Source of the DNA: Trichodesmium sp050015995
Lineage (GTDB): Bacteria; Cyanobacteriota; Cyanobacteriia; Cyanobacteriales; Microcoleaceae
Assembly (NCBI RefSeq): GCF_050015995.1
Contig: NZ_JBNHEP010000288.1
Coordinates: 1-64,000, forward strand
DNA length: 64,000 nucleotides
Reading direction: 5' to 3'
Part shown: positions 1 through 9,990 of the stretch, piece after piece
Numbering within the stretch: the stretch's first letter is position 1
How the letters are laid out: each line of letters starts with the position of its first letter
The notes under the pieces: generated by a model
Database searches by the model: none
What the model saw: only the letters and a program-made list of their open reading frames with translations
What the model was told of the DNA's origin: nothing
Made by a program: the position numbers and the translations under genes

Positions 1-185
1 CCTGGTTGATTTGAAGTTATAGCCATTAAATTAGTTAATCCTAAATCAATACCTGTAACGTAATTAGATTGTTTTTGCTCTACATCGGAAACAGTGTAAA
101 CAACTTCTATTATATAGCAATTTAGCTTAGGTAAAATACGAACTTAGTTAATATTAGTAACCTGAGTAGGAAATTCAATATATGA
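1..185 (-). pseudogene. tnpB: Partial TnpB (IS200/IS605/IS607 OrfB) remnant
   Basis: Read on the minus strand, this stretch encodes a TnpB-like segment ending at the window edge with GIDLGLTNLMAITSN, the RuvC-I region of TnpB with its catalytic Asp. Upstream of it are the typical VRILPKLNCYIIEVVY strand residues. An in-frame TAA sits just before VRI. The N-terminal third of the gene is missing, so this is a decayed copy. Its 5' side ends near a 22-bp sequence at 361-382 that also lies upstream of the tnpB fossil at 57.8-58.7 kb. The gene continues off the left end, so the state of its 3' part is unknown. Confidence 0.75.
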
Positions 186-889
186 TTATATTTAAGTGTT
201 TATGCAAAATTAATTACACATTACTGCTTATGCAAAATTAATTACACATTTTATTCTACATCTCCAATCTTATCCATAAATTATCAATTCTTTTTCCCTA
301 TTCCCAGTTAAGTGTTCCCTGTTCCCTCTCTCAACTAGGAAATTTATTTTACACGACTACTTATGTATAACGTTTATTATACTATTTATCAAAAGTAATA
401 CTACGGTTAGAAGGTGGTTAAAATAACCAGAGAAATAACATAGCTTAGTAAACAATCAAATTACGTCAATAAATAGTATAGTGCTACTTGAATCGGGAAT
501 CGGGAATCGGGAATCGGGAATCGGGAATCGTAGAGTTTCAAAGGGTTTCAGGATTTATAAATGTCAAAGACCTTAATGCGTAACGCTATATTTAGAAAAA
601 TAAAGTTAAATCATAACAAAACTTGTGATTATTGGTATAACCACTAAGGTGTTATTTTAGTTATAAGTTATCACTTGTCATCTCTCCCCAGTTTCCCATC
701 CCCAGTCTCTCACCAAAGATTTCCAGGCTTATGGGTACTGACCGTAGAGCAATTCTCATCTTTAGTCTGTAGACCATCAAAAAAACAAATCTTCTGCTTC
801 GGTGTATCGGTTTCCCCGAAGCAGAAACATAACATTACATTAGGTTAATGTCCAAGTTTGTATAAGTTTCTCAAAGCAGTTGATTATCC
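186..889. other. Non-coding spacer with short repeats
   Basis: No convincing gene. It holds a 22-bp direct repeat (201-222 and 229-250, TATGCAAAATTAATTACACA-type), the putative left-end motif of the tnpB element (361-382), a heptamer array (490-530) and generic TTCCC-type heptamers near 295-330. Confidence 0.6.
490..530. repeat. Heptamer tandem repeat (GAATCGG)n
   Basis: About six head-to-tail copies of the heptamer GAATCGG. This matches the class of short tandemly repeated repetitive (STRR) sequences known from filamentous cyanobacteria. Confidence 0.85.
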
Positions 890-1849
890 TTAACTAGCTA
901 AATAATCATTCATATCTTGTTTTCTTTTACGAAGTTTACTCAAAGCTTCCCGCTCTATTTGCCTTACTCTTTCACGACTAATATTTAGGCGATCGCCGAT
1001 TTTGGATAGAGTCATACTTTGCCCATCTTCTAAGCCAAATCTTAAGGCCAAAACTTGCTTTTGTTGAGGAGTAAGGTCAGCCATGATTAATTCTAAATCA
1101 GTCCGCATGGAAGACTGGAGAGCATAATCCTCTGGAGAAGCTCCTGTGTCTTCTAACAAATCTCCTAACTCTGTATCTTGGTTATCTCCCACTCGCAAAT
1201 CAAGTGATAAAGGTAAGCGAGCGCGTTCTAAACATTCCCGAATTTGTTTTGGAGTTAAACCTAGTTCTGTTGCTATTTCACCAGTCGTTGCAGAACGACC
1301 TAGCTGTTGAGTCAGTTGGCGCTGGACTTTTTTAATCTTGTTCAGCTTTTCTGTAATATGAATAGGTAAACGAATTGTACGGCCTTTTTCTGCGATCGCT
1401 CTAGTTATGGCCTGACGAATCCACCAATAAGCATAAGTAGAAAATCTATAACCTTTGGTAGGGTCAAACTTTTCTACTCCTCGCTGCATACCAATAGTAC
1501 CTTCTTGAATTAAATCAAGCAAATCTACATTTCGTTTGATATACTTTTTAGCAACAGATACCACCAAGCGTAAATTGGCCTCTACCATTTTGCGCTTTGC
1601 TCTTTCACCTTCCCTGATAATTCGCTGCAATTCACTCTTTGAGAGATTTTTGGCATCTGCCCATTCTGTTAATGTTGGCTTACGACCTAATGCTTCAGCT
1701 AAAGTCTGATTGAATTCTTGTAAGGCTGTTAAGCGTTGGACTTGTTTTCCGTAAAGAATTTCTTCTTCGTGGGTTAATAGGGGAACACGACCAATTTCTC
1801 TTAGATAAGTGCGTACAGAATCAATGTCTGAGGTTTTACCAATCTTCAT
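890..1849 (-). CDS. Group 2 RNA polymerase sigma-70 factor
   Basis: A 319-residue sigma factor that directs RNA polymerase to promoters. Region 1.2 (about residues 10-40), region 2 (about 88-158, with NLRLVVSVAKKY and the melting/-10 segment GYRFSTYAYWWIRQAI), region 3, and region 4 (about 275-310, with the HTH ISRERVRQIE) are all present. The long acidic N-terminus of the principal factor is absent, which fits a non-essential group 2 SigB/SigD-type factor; I cannot pick the subgroup. I chose the ATG at 1849 because GGGAG lies just upstream. An in-frame start 19 codons earlier adds an unconserved leader that spans this ribosome site. It is a single gene with no obvious operon partner. Confidence 0.93.
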   Translation of the reverse strand: MKIGKTSDIDSVRTYLREIGRVPLLTHEEEILYGKQVQRLTALQEFNQTLAEALGRKPTLTEWADAKNLSKSELQRIIREGERAKRKMVEANLRLVVSVAKKYIKRNVDLLDLIQEGTIGMQRGVEKFDPTKGYRFSTYAYWWIRQAITRAIAEKGRTIRLPIHITEKLNKIKKVQRQLTQQLGRSATTGEIATELGLTPKQIRECLERARLPLSLDLRVGDNQDTELGDLLEDTGASPEDYALQSSMRTDLELIMADLTPQQKQVLALRFGLEDGQSMTLSKIGDRLNISRERVRQIEREALSKLRKRKQDMNDYLAS

Positions 1850-2489
1850 AATCTTTCTCCCGCTAGATAACTCTACTTTGAGGTAGCAAGAAAAGCGGGC
1901 GGGCATTACGCTTTTCTTGAATTTTTCTTAAAAAAGTTTTTTCTCTGACCATTTATGATTAATTTGGCCTAGAGAGGGTCTAAATTATAGGTTTTAGATT
2001 TTTTAGATATGACCAAAGAGTTCAAATTTTATTTAGATCGATGGACATTTGTTGCCAATAAAATAAGTTTTACTATTTTGGAATTTAGATTTAGTACATA
2101 ATCCTAGTGGGATTTGGCTAAATTAGACTTTTTTGTTTTCTTAGCGCTTCAGATAATTTTTGTGGCCTTTACATAAATCCATACTATGTTAAGAATATTA
2201 ACATTTATGAGAGCAGATGGCTATACCTAAAGCAATTGGTTTTTCGGATGAATAAGTTTAATTGCCTATATGAGACTACTCATAAATCCTTAAGAAAATT
2301 GCATCCTGCACAACAAAATCACAAAAATTTTGCCAAAATGTTTGATCATGTGAGAAGTCCAGGAATTATTTTCTGACTTTTGACTTTTAACTGCCTTGAG
2401 TCTGTCTTACATTCTTTTCGCGGAGCGTTTCCGCAGGAAATGGAGACCTTAAAATTACCCACTCGCTTGACTTTTGACTTAATTCAGAC
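1850..2489. other. Spacer between sigma factor and Anbu gene
   Basis: AT-rich divergent spacer that should carry both promoters. I see no further gene. A small GC-rich palindrome (GCGGAGCGTTTCCGC, about 2419-2433) and two GACTTTTGACTT repeats precede the Anbu start. Confidence 0.5.
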
Positions 2490-3257
2490 ATGACTTATTG
2501 TCTCGGTATTATTACTGAATCTGGTATTGTAATGGCCTCTGACTCTCGTACTAATGCGGGAGTTGATTATATTTCGACTTATCTGAAGCTGTTTGATTTT
2601 TCTTTAACTGGAGAGCGGGTCATCCTGATTAGCACTTCTGGGAACTTATCAATTACTCAGGGAGTCGTTAATGAACTCAAAAAAGATTTAAAAATTTCTG
2701 AGGGTACTAATCTTCATAATTTGTCTACCCTTTATGAAATTGCTCGCTACATTGGGGGGAAAATTCGAAAAATTTTAGAGCAAGACCGCTCTTGGTTGCA
2801 ACAGGACAGAATTGATACAGGATGCAGTATTTTATTGGGAGGGCAAATTAAGGGGCAAGACCCGGAATTATTTTTGATTTATGCTCAAGGAAATTGTATT
2901 TCTGCTACTAAAGAAACGCCTTTTTTACAAATAGGTGAAACGAAATATGGGAAACCTATTTTAGACCGTGCTTTGAGTTTTTATACTTCTTTGGAGGCTG
3001 CTGCTAAATGTGCTTTGGTTTCAATAGATTCTACTATGAAATCTAATCTTTCTGTAGGACCGCCGATTAATTTGGTGATGTATGAAAAGGATAGTTTTAA
3101 AATTCGGCATCGGTTACAAATGCGTTTGGGCGACCCCTATTTGGCTAAGGTTAGGAAGTTCTGGGAGGTTGCTCTTAAGGAAGCTCTTGATGAAATGCCG
3201 GATTTAAATTGGTTATATGATTGTCAAGAATCTCAGGAAGATATTTTGATTGATTAA
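2490..3257 (+). CDS. Proteasome-type peptidase Anbu (ancestral beta subunit)
   Basis: A 255-residue member of the Ntn-hydrolase peptidase family. The N-terminus MTYCLGIITESGIVMASDSRTNAG is typical of Anbu: after Met removal Thr2 would be the nucleophile, SDSRTNAG supplies the conserved Asp/Arg region, and the Lys in YLKLFDF matches the active-site lysine. Length fits the family (about 240-260). Anbu forms open helical rings and in many bacteria is encoded with a transglutaminase, an alpha-E protein and an ATP-grasp protein. Here a transglutaminase/DUF2126 gene lies 3.1 kb downstream, separated by repeats and two TerB-like genes. The other two partners are not in the window. Substrate unknown. 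Confidence 0.88.
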   Translation: MTYCLGIITESGIVMASDSRTNAGVDYISTYLKLFDFSLTGERVILISTSGNLSITQGVVNELKKDLKISEGTNLHNLSTLYEIARYIGGKIRKILEQDRSWLQQDRIDTGCSILLGGQIKGQDPELFLIYAQGNCISATKETPFLQIGETKYGKPILDRALSFYTSLEAAAKCALVSIDSTMKSNLSVGPPINLVMYEKDSFKIRHRLQMRLGDPYLAKVRKFWEVALKEALDEMPDLNWLYDCQESQEDILID

Positions 3258-3339
3258 AAGTACGAAGGCAAGCTAGACAGAGATTTTGGCACAGATACAC
3301 GGATAATTACAAGTTAGGAAAAATTAAGACTGTAGGTTG

Positions 3340-4275
3340 GGTTAAGCGCCAGCGCAACCCAACATAAACTTTACTCATAAAGCAGGTGATAAAATTATTT
3401 CCTCTGCCTACCTGAATTCTCAAAAACATCAGCCTGAAAATATTTTTTCAGCCAAAATTCTAGTGATATATCTGTTGGGTTTACTTTTTCAAACTAACCT
3501 ACAAAAATATCCCCCACCAGAATATTTAATCTGTGGGAGATGATATTAATTTAGTTATAAGGAAGAGAGAAGATTTCGGTTAGCAAGTCAGGGGCAACCC
3601 CACAGAAACTTTACTAATAAAGCAGTTGAGAAAATTCTTTTGTGTCCTAGGCTGAATTCTCAAAAACATCAGCCTGAAAATATTTTCTCAGCCACAATTT
3701 TCTGGCTATATCTGTTGGGTTTACTTTTTCAAACTAACCTACAAAAATATCCCCCACCAGAATATTTAATCTGTGGGAGATGATATTCATTTAGTCATAA
3801 GGAAGAGGGAAGATTTTCCGTTGGCAAGTCAGGGGCAACCCCACATGAATTTTACTAACAAAGCACTTTAGAAAATTATTTTGTGTCCTAGGCTGAATTA
3901 TCAAAAATATCAGCCTGAAAATATTTTCTCAGCCACAATTTTCGGGCTATACTCTGTTGGCTTTCTTTTTTCCAGCAAACCTACAAAAATATCCCCCACC
4001 AGAATATTTAATCTGTGGGAGATGATATTAATTTAGTTATAAGGAAGAGAGAAGATTTCGGTTAGCAAGTCAGGGGCAACCCCAGACAAACTTTACTCAC
4101 AAAGCAGGTTAGAAAATTATTTCCTCTGCCTACCTCAATTCTCAAAAATATCAGCCTGAAAATATTTTCTCAGCCACAATTTTCCGGCTATAGCTGTTGG
4201 GTTTCCTTTTTCCAGCAAACCTACAAAAATATCCCCCACCAGAATATTTAATCTGTGGGAGATGAGACTAATTTA
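3340..4275. repeat. Four-copy ~240-bp tandem array with hairpins
   Basis: Four head-to-tail units of about 240 bp. The CCCCCACCAG landmark occurs at 3511, 3751, 3993 and 4233. Each unit carries an imperfect inverted repeat (CCCCACCAGA...TCTGTGGG) and a near-palindrome around GAAAATATTTTC. Read on the minus strand, each hairpin is followed by a short T run, so the units look like serial terminators downstream of the TerB-like gene at 4330. No open reading frame runs through the array. Confidence 0.85.
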
Positions 4276-4329
4276 GTTGTTAGCTGAAAAGTTGTAAGTG
4301 ACCGACTGTAATAATTAATAGGATGTTAA

Positions 4330-4686
4330 TTATGTTAATTTGGCTAATTTTAGAATAAAGGAGATTTCATCATCTTTTGCTTCTTTATCTATGTTAACTA
4401 GCTCTTGGCAAATGTGAAAGGCTAAGTGCTTCTCAGAGAGTTTTAAAGGCTTTAATGCATCCACAGCACAATCAAGGGCTACTCCAGGATTGTTTGCAGC
4501 ACCTTTTTCTTGATAATTCCTTATCCACAATTCGAGCTTGAATCTGAGATCCTCTTGGGAAATTCTAAGTAGATAAGAACCCAAGTCAACAATGAAGTTC
4601 TTTTCTTCATCGGAGGCTTGACCATCTACAACGGCAGCCAGCGCAGCCAATTTGACAATATTTTGAGCAGATTCAGGATTTATCAT
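4330..4686 (-). CDS. TerB-like protein, copy 1
   Basis: A 118-residue helical protein with the TerB-type pattern: KLAALAAVVDGQASDEEKNFI near the N-terminus, then a second acidic helix-loop near KEAKDDEISFILKLAKL. TerB domains are all-helical and metal-binding in tellurite-resistance proteins; the cellular role here is unknown. Start chosen at the ATG of MINPES because GGAGGG lies five bases upstream; an earlier in-frame ATG overlaps this ribosome site. It is a close paralogue of the next gene (5420-5785). Their upstream regions are also alike, which points to a segmental duplication. The 240-bp array begins just past its stop. Confidence 0.75.
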   Translation of the reverse strand: MINPESAQNIVKLAALAAVVDGQASDEEKNFIVDLGSYLLRISQEDLRFKLELWIRNYQEKGAANNPGVALDCAVDALKPLKLSEKHLAFHICQELVNIDKEAKDDEISFILKLAKLT

Positions 4687-5337
4687 ATTTCCCTCCATGA
4701 AAGTAATTGGAGAAGTGGTTATTTATCTATACGATACATAAATAACTAACTAATCTTCTCACTTCCTACTCTAAATCAAAGTCGTCAATTTTAAGTTATT
4801 TCATTCATCAATATTTTTGGAAAATTCTCTCTCTGACAATTAAAAATTATCATAAATTCTGGTCAACTAAATTTTCCTATTTGTAGTACAATACCTTTTG
4901 CTGATTAAACAAGTAGTAGATATAATACCAAGCGCAATCTATTTTTGCTACAAATATTTGGACTGTTTCTAGTAGTCAATAGTCAGTATTCAGTAGTTAG
5001 CCTTAAATGGCTCTGTTATTATCATTTTTCACCCTAAAACAATTCTATTACTACACTCCATACATATGATTCAACCATTTGATTTGACCAAATTATTCAT
5101 ACTAAATTCTTTTTTTTAGGCATGGTATAAGGGAAAATCCAAAAATAAATTGTGTAGTGCTATGGTAGCTTGGTAATTTATGAATAATGCTTTAGAGTAT
5201 TGCAGTTTATGTTTATAGTTAAATTATTTTTGTTACTTTCCATAGATAAATATACTTGCTCACAATAATTTTTTCCTTGGTGAGTAAAAAATTAAAAAGA
5301 TAGTAAATTTTAGTTCTACAAAAGTGAGATTTTATGC
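4687..5337. other. Spacer between the two TerB-like genes
   Basis: No gene seen. The part next to copy 1 (about 4745-4905) is similar to the upstream region of copy 2 (about 5860-6000), so it probably holds the shared promoter type. The remainder is AT-rich with no structure I can name. Confidence 0.5.
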
Positions 5338-5380
5338 AAAAAAAAATCCCCCTACAAAATCAAAGATTATCGTGGGGGAT
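5338..5380 (-). terminator. Rho-independent terminator of TerB copy 2
   Basis: On the minus strand a seven-base stem ATCCCCC / GGGGGAT closes a loop of about 20 bases and is followed by an uninterrupted run of T. It lies about 40 bases past the stop of the gene at 5420-5785. Confidence 0.8.
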
Positions 5381-5419
5381 AATCTTAATGTCTTGTTCGA
5401 TCAAAGAAAGTTTTAATAA

Positions 5420-5785
5420 CTAAGAAAATACTAATCGTGATAAATCTCGGATAAAATAGTTTTCTTCAGGAGCTATTCGACTATCACTACGAACTACACG
5501 ATCGCATATATAAAAAGCTATATGTTTGTCTCTAAATTCTTGTAGACCTTGCAATGCCTGAATAGCAAAATGAACGGCATTTCTAGGATTGCTGCCGACT
5601 TTTCCCCTCTCCTTATATTCATATAGCCAGCGATCAAGCATTGGTGCTACTTGCTCTGGTGAACAATAAAGATGGTGGGAGACTGATTTTACAATTTCAT
5701 CTTTCTCTTGGTCGCTAGCTTGACCATCTACAAGAGAGGCTAACGCGGCTAATTGCACAGTATACTCAACAACATTAGGATTCAT
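5420..5785 (-). CDS. TerB-like protein, copy 2
   Basis: A 121-residue paralogue of the 4330-4686 gene. It shares the QLAALASLVDGQASDQEKDEI block and the closing acidic helix (DSRIAPEENYFIRDLSRL). Start placed at the ATG of MNPNVV because GGAG lies just upstream; longer in-frame starts run through that site. It has its own strong terminator at 5338-5380. Function unknown beyond TerB-fold similarity. The two copies stand head-to-tail between Anbu and its usual partner, the DUF2126 gene, though there is no direct evidence that they work together. Confidence 0.75.
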   Translation of the reverse strand: MNPNVVEYTVQLAALASLVDGQASDQEKDEIVKSVSHHLYCSPEQVAPMLDRWLYEYKERGKVGSNPRNAVHFAIQALQGLQEFRDKHIAFYICDRVVRSDSRIAPEENYFIRDLSRLVFS

Positions 5786-6356
5786 AGTTTTCTCCATGAA
5801 AGTCATTTGAAGAAGTGGTTTTTGTCTAGATAAATAGCATCAGTAACTAACCTATCTTCTTACCTCCTAGCCTAAATCGAAATTATCAATTTTGAGCTAA
5901 TTCATTCATCAATATTTTTGGGAAAATCTCTCTGTGACAATTAAAAATTATCATAAACTTCGGTCAACTATATTTTCCTATTTATAGTACAATGCCCTTT
6001 GAACAAAATATAAATAATACATAAAAATTTATTATTTCTACTCTAAGACTTGATATACTTTTTATTTACTTTAATTTAGGCTAATCTGATTAAACGTCTT
6101 GCTAAAGCCCTTAGAATAAAATTTAATAAAAATGAATATAAAATTTACTCTTATTCATCAAATTTAAGCTATCTATTCTCTGTTAGCCTACTCATAAATC
6201 AATAATCATTAAATATCTAAAAATTAGTACAATTATTAACTATAACTATCTAATTTTTATTTTTTTTTTTCTATATACATCATTATAAATAAGACTATCT
6301 ATAGGATAAAACAGTCTCAAGAACTACTTAATTATTCTTTTACACCAGAATTAATA
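5786..6356. other. Divergent promoter spacer
   Basis: AT-rich region between the minus-strand TerB copy and the plus-strand transglutaminase gene. About 5860-6000 resembles the upstream region of TerB copy 1. No gene seen. Confidence 0.5.
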
Positions 6357-9300
6357 ATGTCAATAAAAGTCAATCTTAATCATCAACTTATTTACAACTT
6401 TAACCGCCCTATTATTCTCGGACCGCATCAGTTAGGATTGCGTCCTTCCCCTCATTGTCGTACTCCGATTCAAAACTATTCATTAAAAATTGAACCTCAA
6501 GAATATCAAATTACTTGGCAACAAGACCTTTATGCTAATTTTATTAGCAAAATTAACTTTCTTAATAAAATAAATAAACTTAAAATCGAAGTTGAGATAA
6601 TTGCCGAACTTAAACCAATAAATCCTTTTGATTTCCTCTTGGAAAGTTATGCTGAAAAATATCCTTTTGTTTATGAAAATTCGCTAAACAAACAACTAAC
6701 TCCTTTTTTAGAAATCACCGAATCAGGGAATTTACTACAAGAATGGATAAGTAAAAACAGACAAACAGACACCTATACTACTAATTTTATCAATTCTATT
6801 AATCAAAAACTTTCCCAAGAAATTAATTATGAAATTAGACTAGAACCAGGTATTCAAATTTGCGAAGAAACTCTCCAAAAAAAAATAGGTTCCTGTCGAG
6901 ATACAGCTTGGTTATTCGTACAAATTTTGCGTCATTATGGTTTAGCAGCTCGCTTCGTTTCTGGATATTTAATTCAACTGAAAGAAGACATTCCACCCCT
7001 TGATAATTCCCCTACTCCAAAATCGGACAATGGAGACTTACACGCTTGGGCAGAAGTTTATTTGCCCGGAGCAGGTTGGATAGGTCTAGACCCCACATCT
7101 GGTTTCTTGGTAGCAGAAGGTCATATTCCCCTGGTCTGTACTCCAGAACCTACAGCAGCAAATCCAGTACGAGGCACAACTGAACCCTGCGAGTCTAACT
7201 TAGAATTTTCGGTCAAGGTTTCTCGCTACCAAGAAAAACCTAGACCTACTAAACCTTATAGCGAAGAGGAATGGCAAAAAATTAACAACCTTGGTAGGGA
7301 AGTTGAGGCAAAACTAAGACGTTTGGGTTTAGGGTTAACTATGGGAGGAGAACCTACTTTTATTTCTATTGATGATTTTGAATCTCCCCAATGGCGAGTA
7401 GAAGCTTTGGGAGATGAAAAACGCCGACTTGCGGGAGAATTATTAGACCGTCTGGAAAAAAGATTTGCCAAGAATGGGGGATTATTACATTATGGTTTGG
7501 GTAAATGGTATCCGGGTGAAGCTTTGCCAAGGTGGGCGTTAGGATGTTATTGGCGCAAAGATGGGGTTCCTATTTGGGGCGATCGCTCTCTCATGGCAGA
7601 GGATAACAAAGATTATGGTCATACTCGGAAGGAAGCGGAAATTTTTATAGAAACTATTGCGCAACAGTTGGGCATTAATTCAAATTGCATTATCCCTACT
7701 TATGAAGAGGAAACTGAAACACCTGCGGGTTATGTTTTGCCAATTTTGTCAGTATTGAAAAATGAAAATCTCCATTGGAGTAGTTGTCATTGGCAATTGC
7801 CGGAAAGTAAATTATATCTAATTCAAGGTGACTCACCATTAGGGTTTCGTTTGCCACTTAGTTCAATTTCTTGGGCAGAAAATTTGGAACCTGAAGCAAC
7901 GGTTGATATTAACTACCCTCCCACAACTCCAAGTTCAACATTCTTAGAAGCTCCTGAAAATTCTATTCGAGTAGCTTTAACCACAGAAGCGCGACAGGGA
8001 AAAGTACATATTTTTATTCCACCCATGACTTCTGCTAGAAGTTATTTAGATTTAATTGCAGCGATTGAAAATACGGCAAAGCAACTAAAAATTCCTGTAA
8101 TAGTTGAAGGTTACACACCTCCTGGCAATTCGGGAATAGATGGATTTCAAGTTACCCCAGACCCAGGGGTGATAGAAGTAAATATTCATCCGGCAGAAAA
8201 TTGGGATGAGTTGGTCGATATTACGACAAGTTTATATGAAGAGGCGCGTTTGTGTCGATTGGGAACTGAGAAATATCAGTTAGATGGTCGTCGGGTAAGT
8301 ACGGGTGGAGGAGCACATATTACTATTGGCGGTAAGAGTGTTGAAGAAAGTCCTTTATTACGACGACCAGATTTATTGCGTAGTCTAATCACATATTGGC
8401 AACATCATCCTAGTTTATCTTATTTATTTTCTGGTTTATTTGTCGGTCCGACGAGTCAGGCACCTCGAATAGATGAGGCGCGACATGAAAGTTTGTATGA
8501 GTTGGAAATTGCCTTTCAAGAGTTACAACCGGGAAAAGAAGTTGCGCCAGAATTAATAGACCGTTTGTTGAGAAATTTATTGGTGGATGTTACGGGAAAT
8601 ACTCACCGCACCGAATTTTGTATTGATAAATTATTTCCGGTGGAAAATCTGCGTCGTCGGTTTGGGTTATTGGAGTTTCGTGGGTTTGCAATGCCTCCCC
8701 ACCCTAGAATGAGTTTATTACAAATGTTGTTAATTCGTGGTTTGCTGGCGTGGTTTTGGGAACAACCTTATCACCGAGATTTGATTCGCTGGGGTACTAT
8801 GTTGCACGACCGCTTTTTTCTTCCTTATTATATAGGTGAGGATTTGCAAAAGGTAATTGGAGATTTACAGTCGGCAGGTTTTGGATTTGAGTTTGACTGG
8901 TTTGCGCCGTTTTTTGAATTTCGTTTTCCGACTGTTGGGGAAATGATGCGGGATGGGTTGCATTTGGAGTTACGTTATGCAATTGAACCTTGGCATGTTT
9001 TGGGAGAGGAAACGACTGGTGGAGGAACAGCGCGTTATGTGGATGATTCGATGGAAAGGTTACAGGTAATGTTGCGGGGTGCGATGGGAGATTCGCCGAA
9101 TCAGGATAGTGTGGTTTCGAGGTATGTGGTTTTGTGTAATGGTCGTCAGGTACCTTTGCGGTCTACAGGTGTGGTAGGAGAGTATGTGGGAGGGGTGCGG
9201 TATCGAGCGCGGAAGTATGGAAGTTTGTTACATCCGGCGATCGAATCTCATAGTCCTTTGGTATTTGAAATTGTGGACAATATGGTAGGGCTAAGTATTG

Positions 9301-9491
9301 GTGGGTGTAGTTATTATGTTAGTCCTCCCAATGGGAAGATTTATCAGCAGTTTCCGGTAAATCATCGGGAGGCGGAGTCGCGGATGGTGGAGCGGTTTGT
9401 GGACATGGGGCATTCTTCTGGGAAAGTTGAGTTGGCGTCGCTACAGTTAAGTTCGGAGTATCCGTTGACTTTAGATTTGCGTAGGGGTTAG
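6357..9491 (+). CDS. Transglutaminase-like / DUF2126 two-domain protein
   Basis: A 1044-residue protein. Residues about 1-120 match the bacterial transglutaminase-like N-terminal domain. The transglutaminase core follows, with Cys180 (GSCRDTAW), His229 (DLHAWAEVY) and Asp245 (LDPTSG) in the expected triad order. From about 310 to the end is DUF2126, with conserved blocks such as MGGEPTF, STGGGAHITIGG and NTHRTEFCIDKL. Proteins of this kind are encoded beside Anbu, alpha-E and ATP-grasp proteins in a predicted peptide-ligation or peptide-cleavage system; the chemistry is unproven. Anbu lies upstream in this window. A decayed copy of its last ~560 bp is found at 10.3-10.8 kb. Confidence 0.9.
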   Translation: MSIKVNLNHQLIYNFNRPIILGPHQLGLRPSPHCRTPIQNYSLKIEPQEYQITWQQDLYANFISKINFLNKINKLKIEVEIIAELKPINPFDFLLESYAEKYPFVYENSLNKQLTPFLEITESGNLLQEWISKNRQTDTYTTNFINSINQKLSQEINYEIRLEPGIQICEETLQKKIGSCRDTAWLFVQILRHYGLAARFVSGYLIQLKEDIPPLDNSPTPKSDNGDLHAWAEVYLPGAGWIGLDPTSGFLVAEGHIPLVCTPEPTAANPVRGTTEPCESNLEFSVKVSRYQEKPRPTKPYSEEEWQKINNLGREVEAKLRRLGLGLTMGGEPTFISIDDFESPQWRVEALGDEKRRLAGELLDRLEKRFAKNGGLLHYGLGKWYPGEALPRWALGCYWRKDGVPIWGDRSLMAEDNKDYGHTRKEAEIFIETIAQQLGINSNCIIPTYEEETETPAGYVLPILSVLKNENLHWSSCHWQLPESKLYLIQGDSPLGFRLPLSSISWAENLEPEATVDINYPPTTPSSTFLEAPENSIRVALTTEARQGKVHIFIPPMTSARSYLDLIAAIENTAKQLKIPVIVEGYTPPGNSGIDGFQVTPDPGVIEVNIHPAENWDELVDITTSLYEEARLCRLGTEKYQLDGRRVSTGGGAHITIGGKSVEESPLLRRPDLLRSLITYWQHHPSLSYLFSGLFVGPTSQAPRIDEARHESLYELEIAFQELQPGKEVAPELIDRLLRNLLVDVTGNTHRTEFCIDKLFPVENLRRRFGLLEFRGFAMPPHPRMSLLQMLLIRGLLAWFWEQPYHRDLIRWGTMLHDRFFLPYYIGEDLQKVIGDLQSAGFGFEFDWFAPFFEFRFPTVGEMMRDGLHLELRYAIEPWHVLGEETTGGGTARYVDDSMERLQVMLRGAMGDSPNQDSVVSRYVVLCNGRQVPLRSTGVVGEYVGGVRYRARKYGSLLHPAIESHSPLVFEIVDNMVGLSIGGCSYYVSPPNGKIYQQFPVNHREAESRMVERFVDMGHSSGKVELASLQLSSEYPLTLDLRRG

Positions 9492-9990
9492 AGGTATTAT
9501 CTTTGATTAGATTACCAAATAGAATCGGTAACATAGGCAGCACTATAGCAACAGCAGTAGCTAGGATATGGGTTGTAATCCTTGTTGAAATTTTCATATT
9601 AATTGGCTAATTGGTTGGTGTGTTTAATTTTTCAGATGGTGGTGGTTATCCTGTTAATAACCCCACTTAATTAATAATAAAATCTACTTTCTTAAAATGT
9701 AAAGTATAGAATAATACTATAGATTGAACGGCTCTATAAAACCTACTTATATCCCTGTAAAGCTAATTATATTAAAACTATAGACTTTTATTAATTCAGG
9801 AAATAATTGTGTATTAAAGTCTTTAATAATACATTCTATTCAGTAATAATACTTAAAAAAATATCTAAGGGAATAGCAGAAAATAAATTATCCCAATTTT
9901 TGTGCTTTATCGTTACTGGTTACTCCCTACTCCCTTACTTTTTCAATTTCTTCCCTACTCCCTACTCCATTATTTTCATAGCTAATGGGA
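9492..9990. other. Spacer downstream of DUF2126 gene
   Basis: No supported gene. A minus-strand reading frame from 9597 starts with a plausible hydrophobic leader (KISTRITTHILATAVAIVL) but runs into the antisense of the DUF2126 gene, so I do not call it. CTCCCTA/CCCTACT heptamers occur near 9920-9965. Confidence 0.4.

Noticed and set aside
7256..7471. Antisense frame inside the DUF2126 gene
   Set aside because: Shadow of a well-supported gene; no independent coding signs. The same applies to 8797-8982, 12446-12643, 12964-13206, 60011-60196, 60271-60594 and 60662-60844.
9319..9597. Minus-strand frame with a hydrophobic start (KISTRITTHILATAVAIVL)
   Set aside because: More than half of it is the antisense of the strongly supported DUF2126 gene; no homology or ribosome site supports it.
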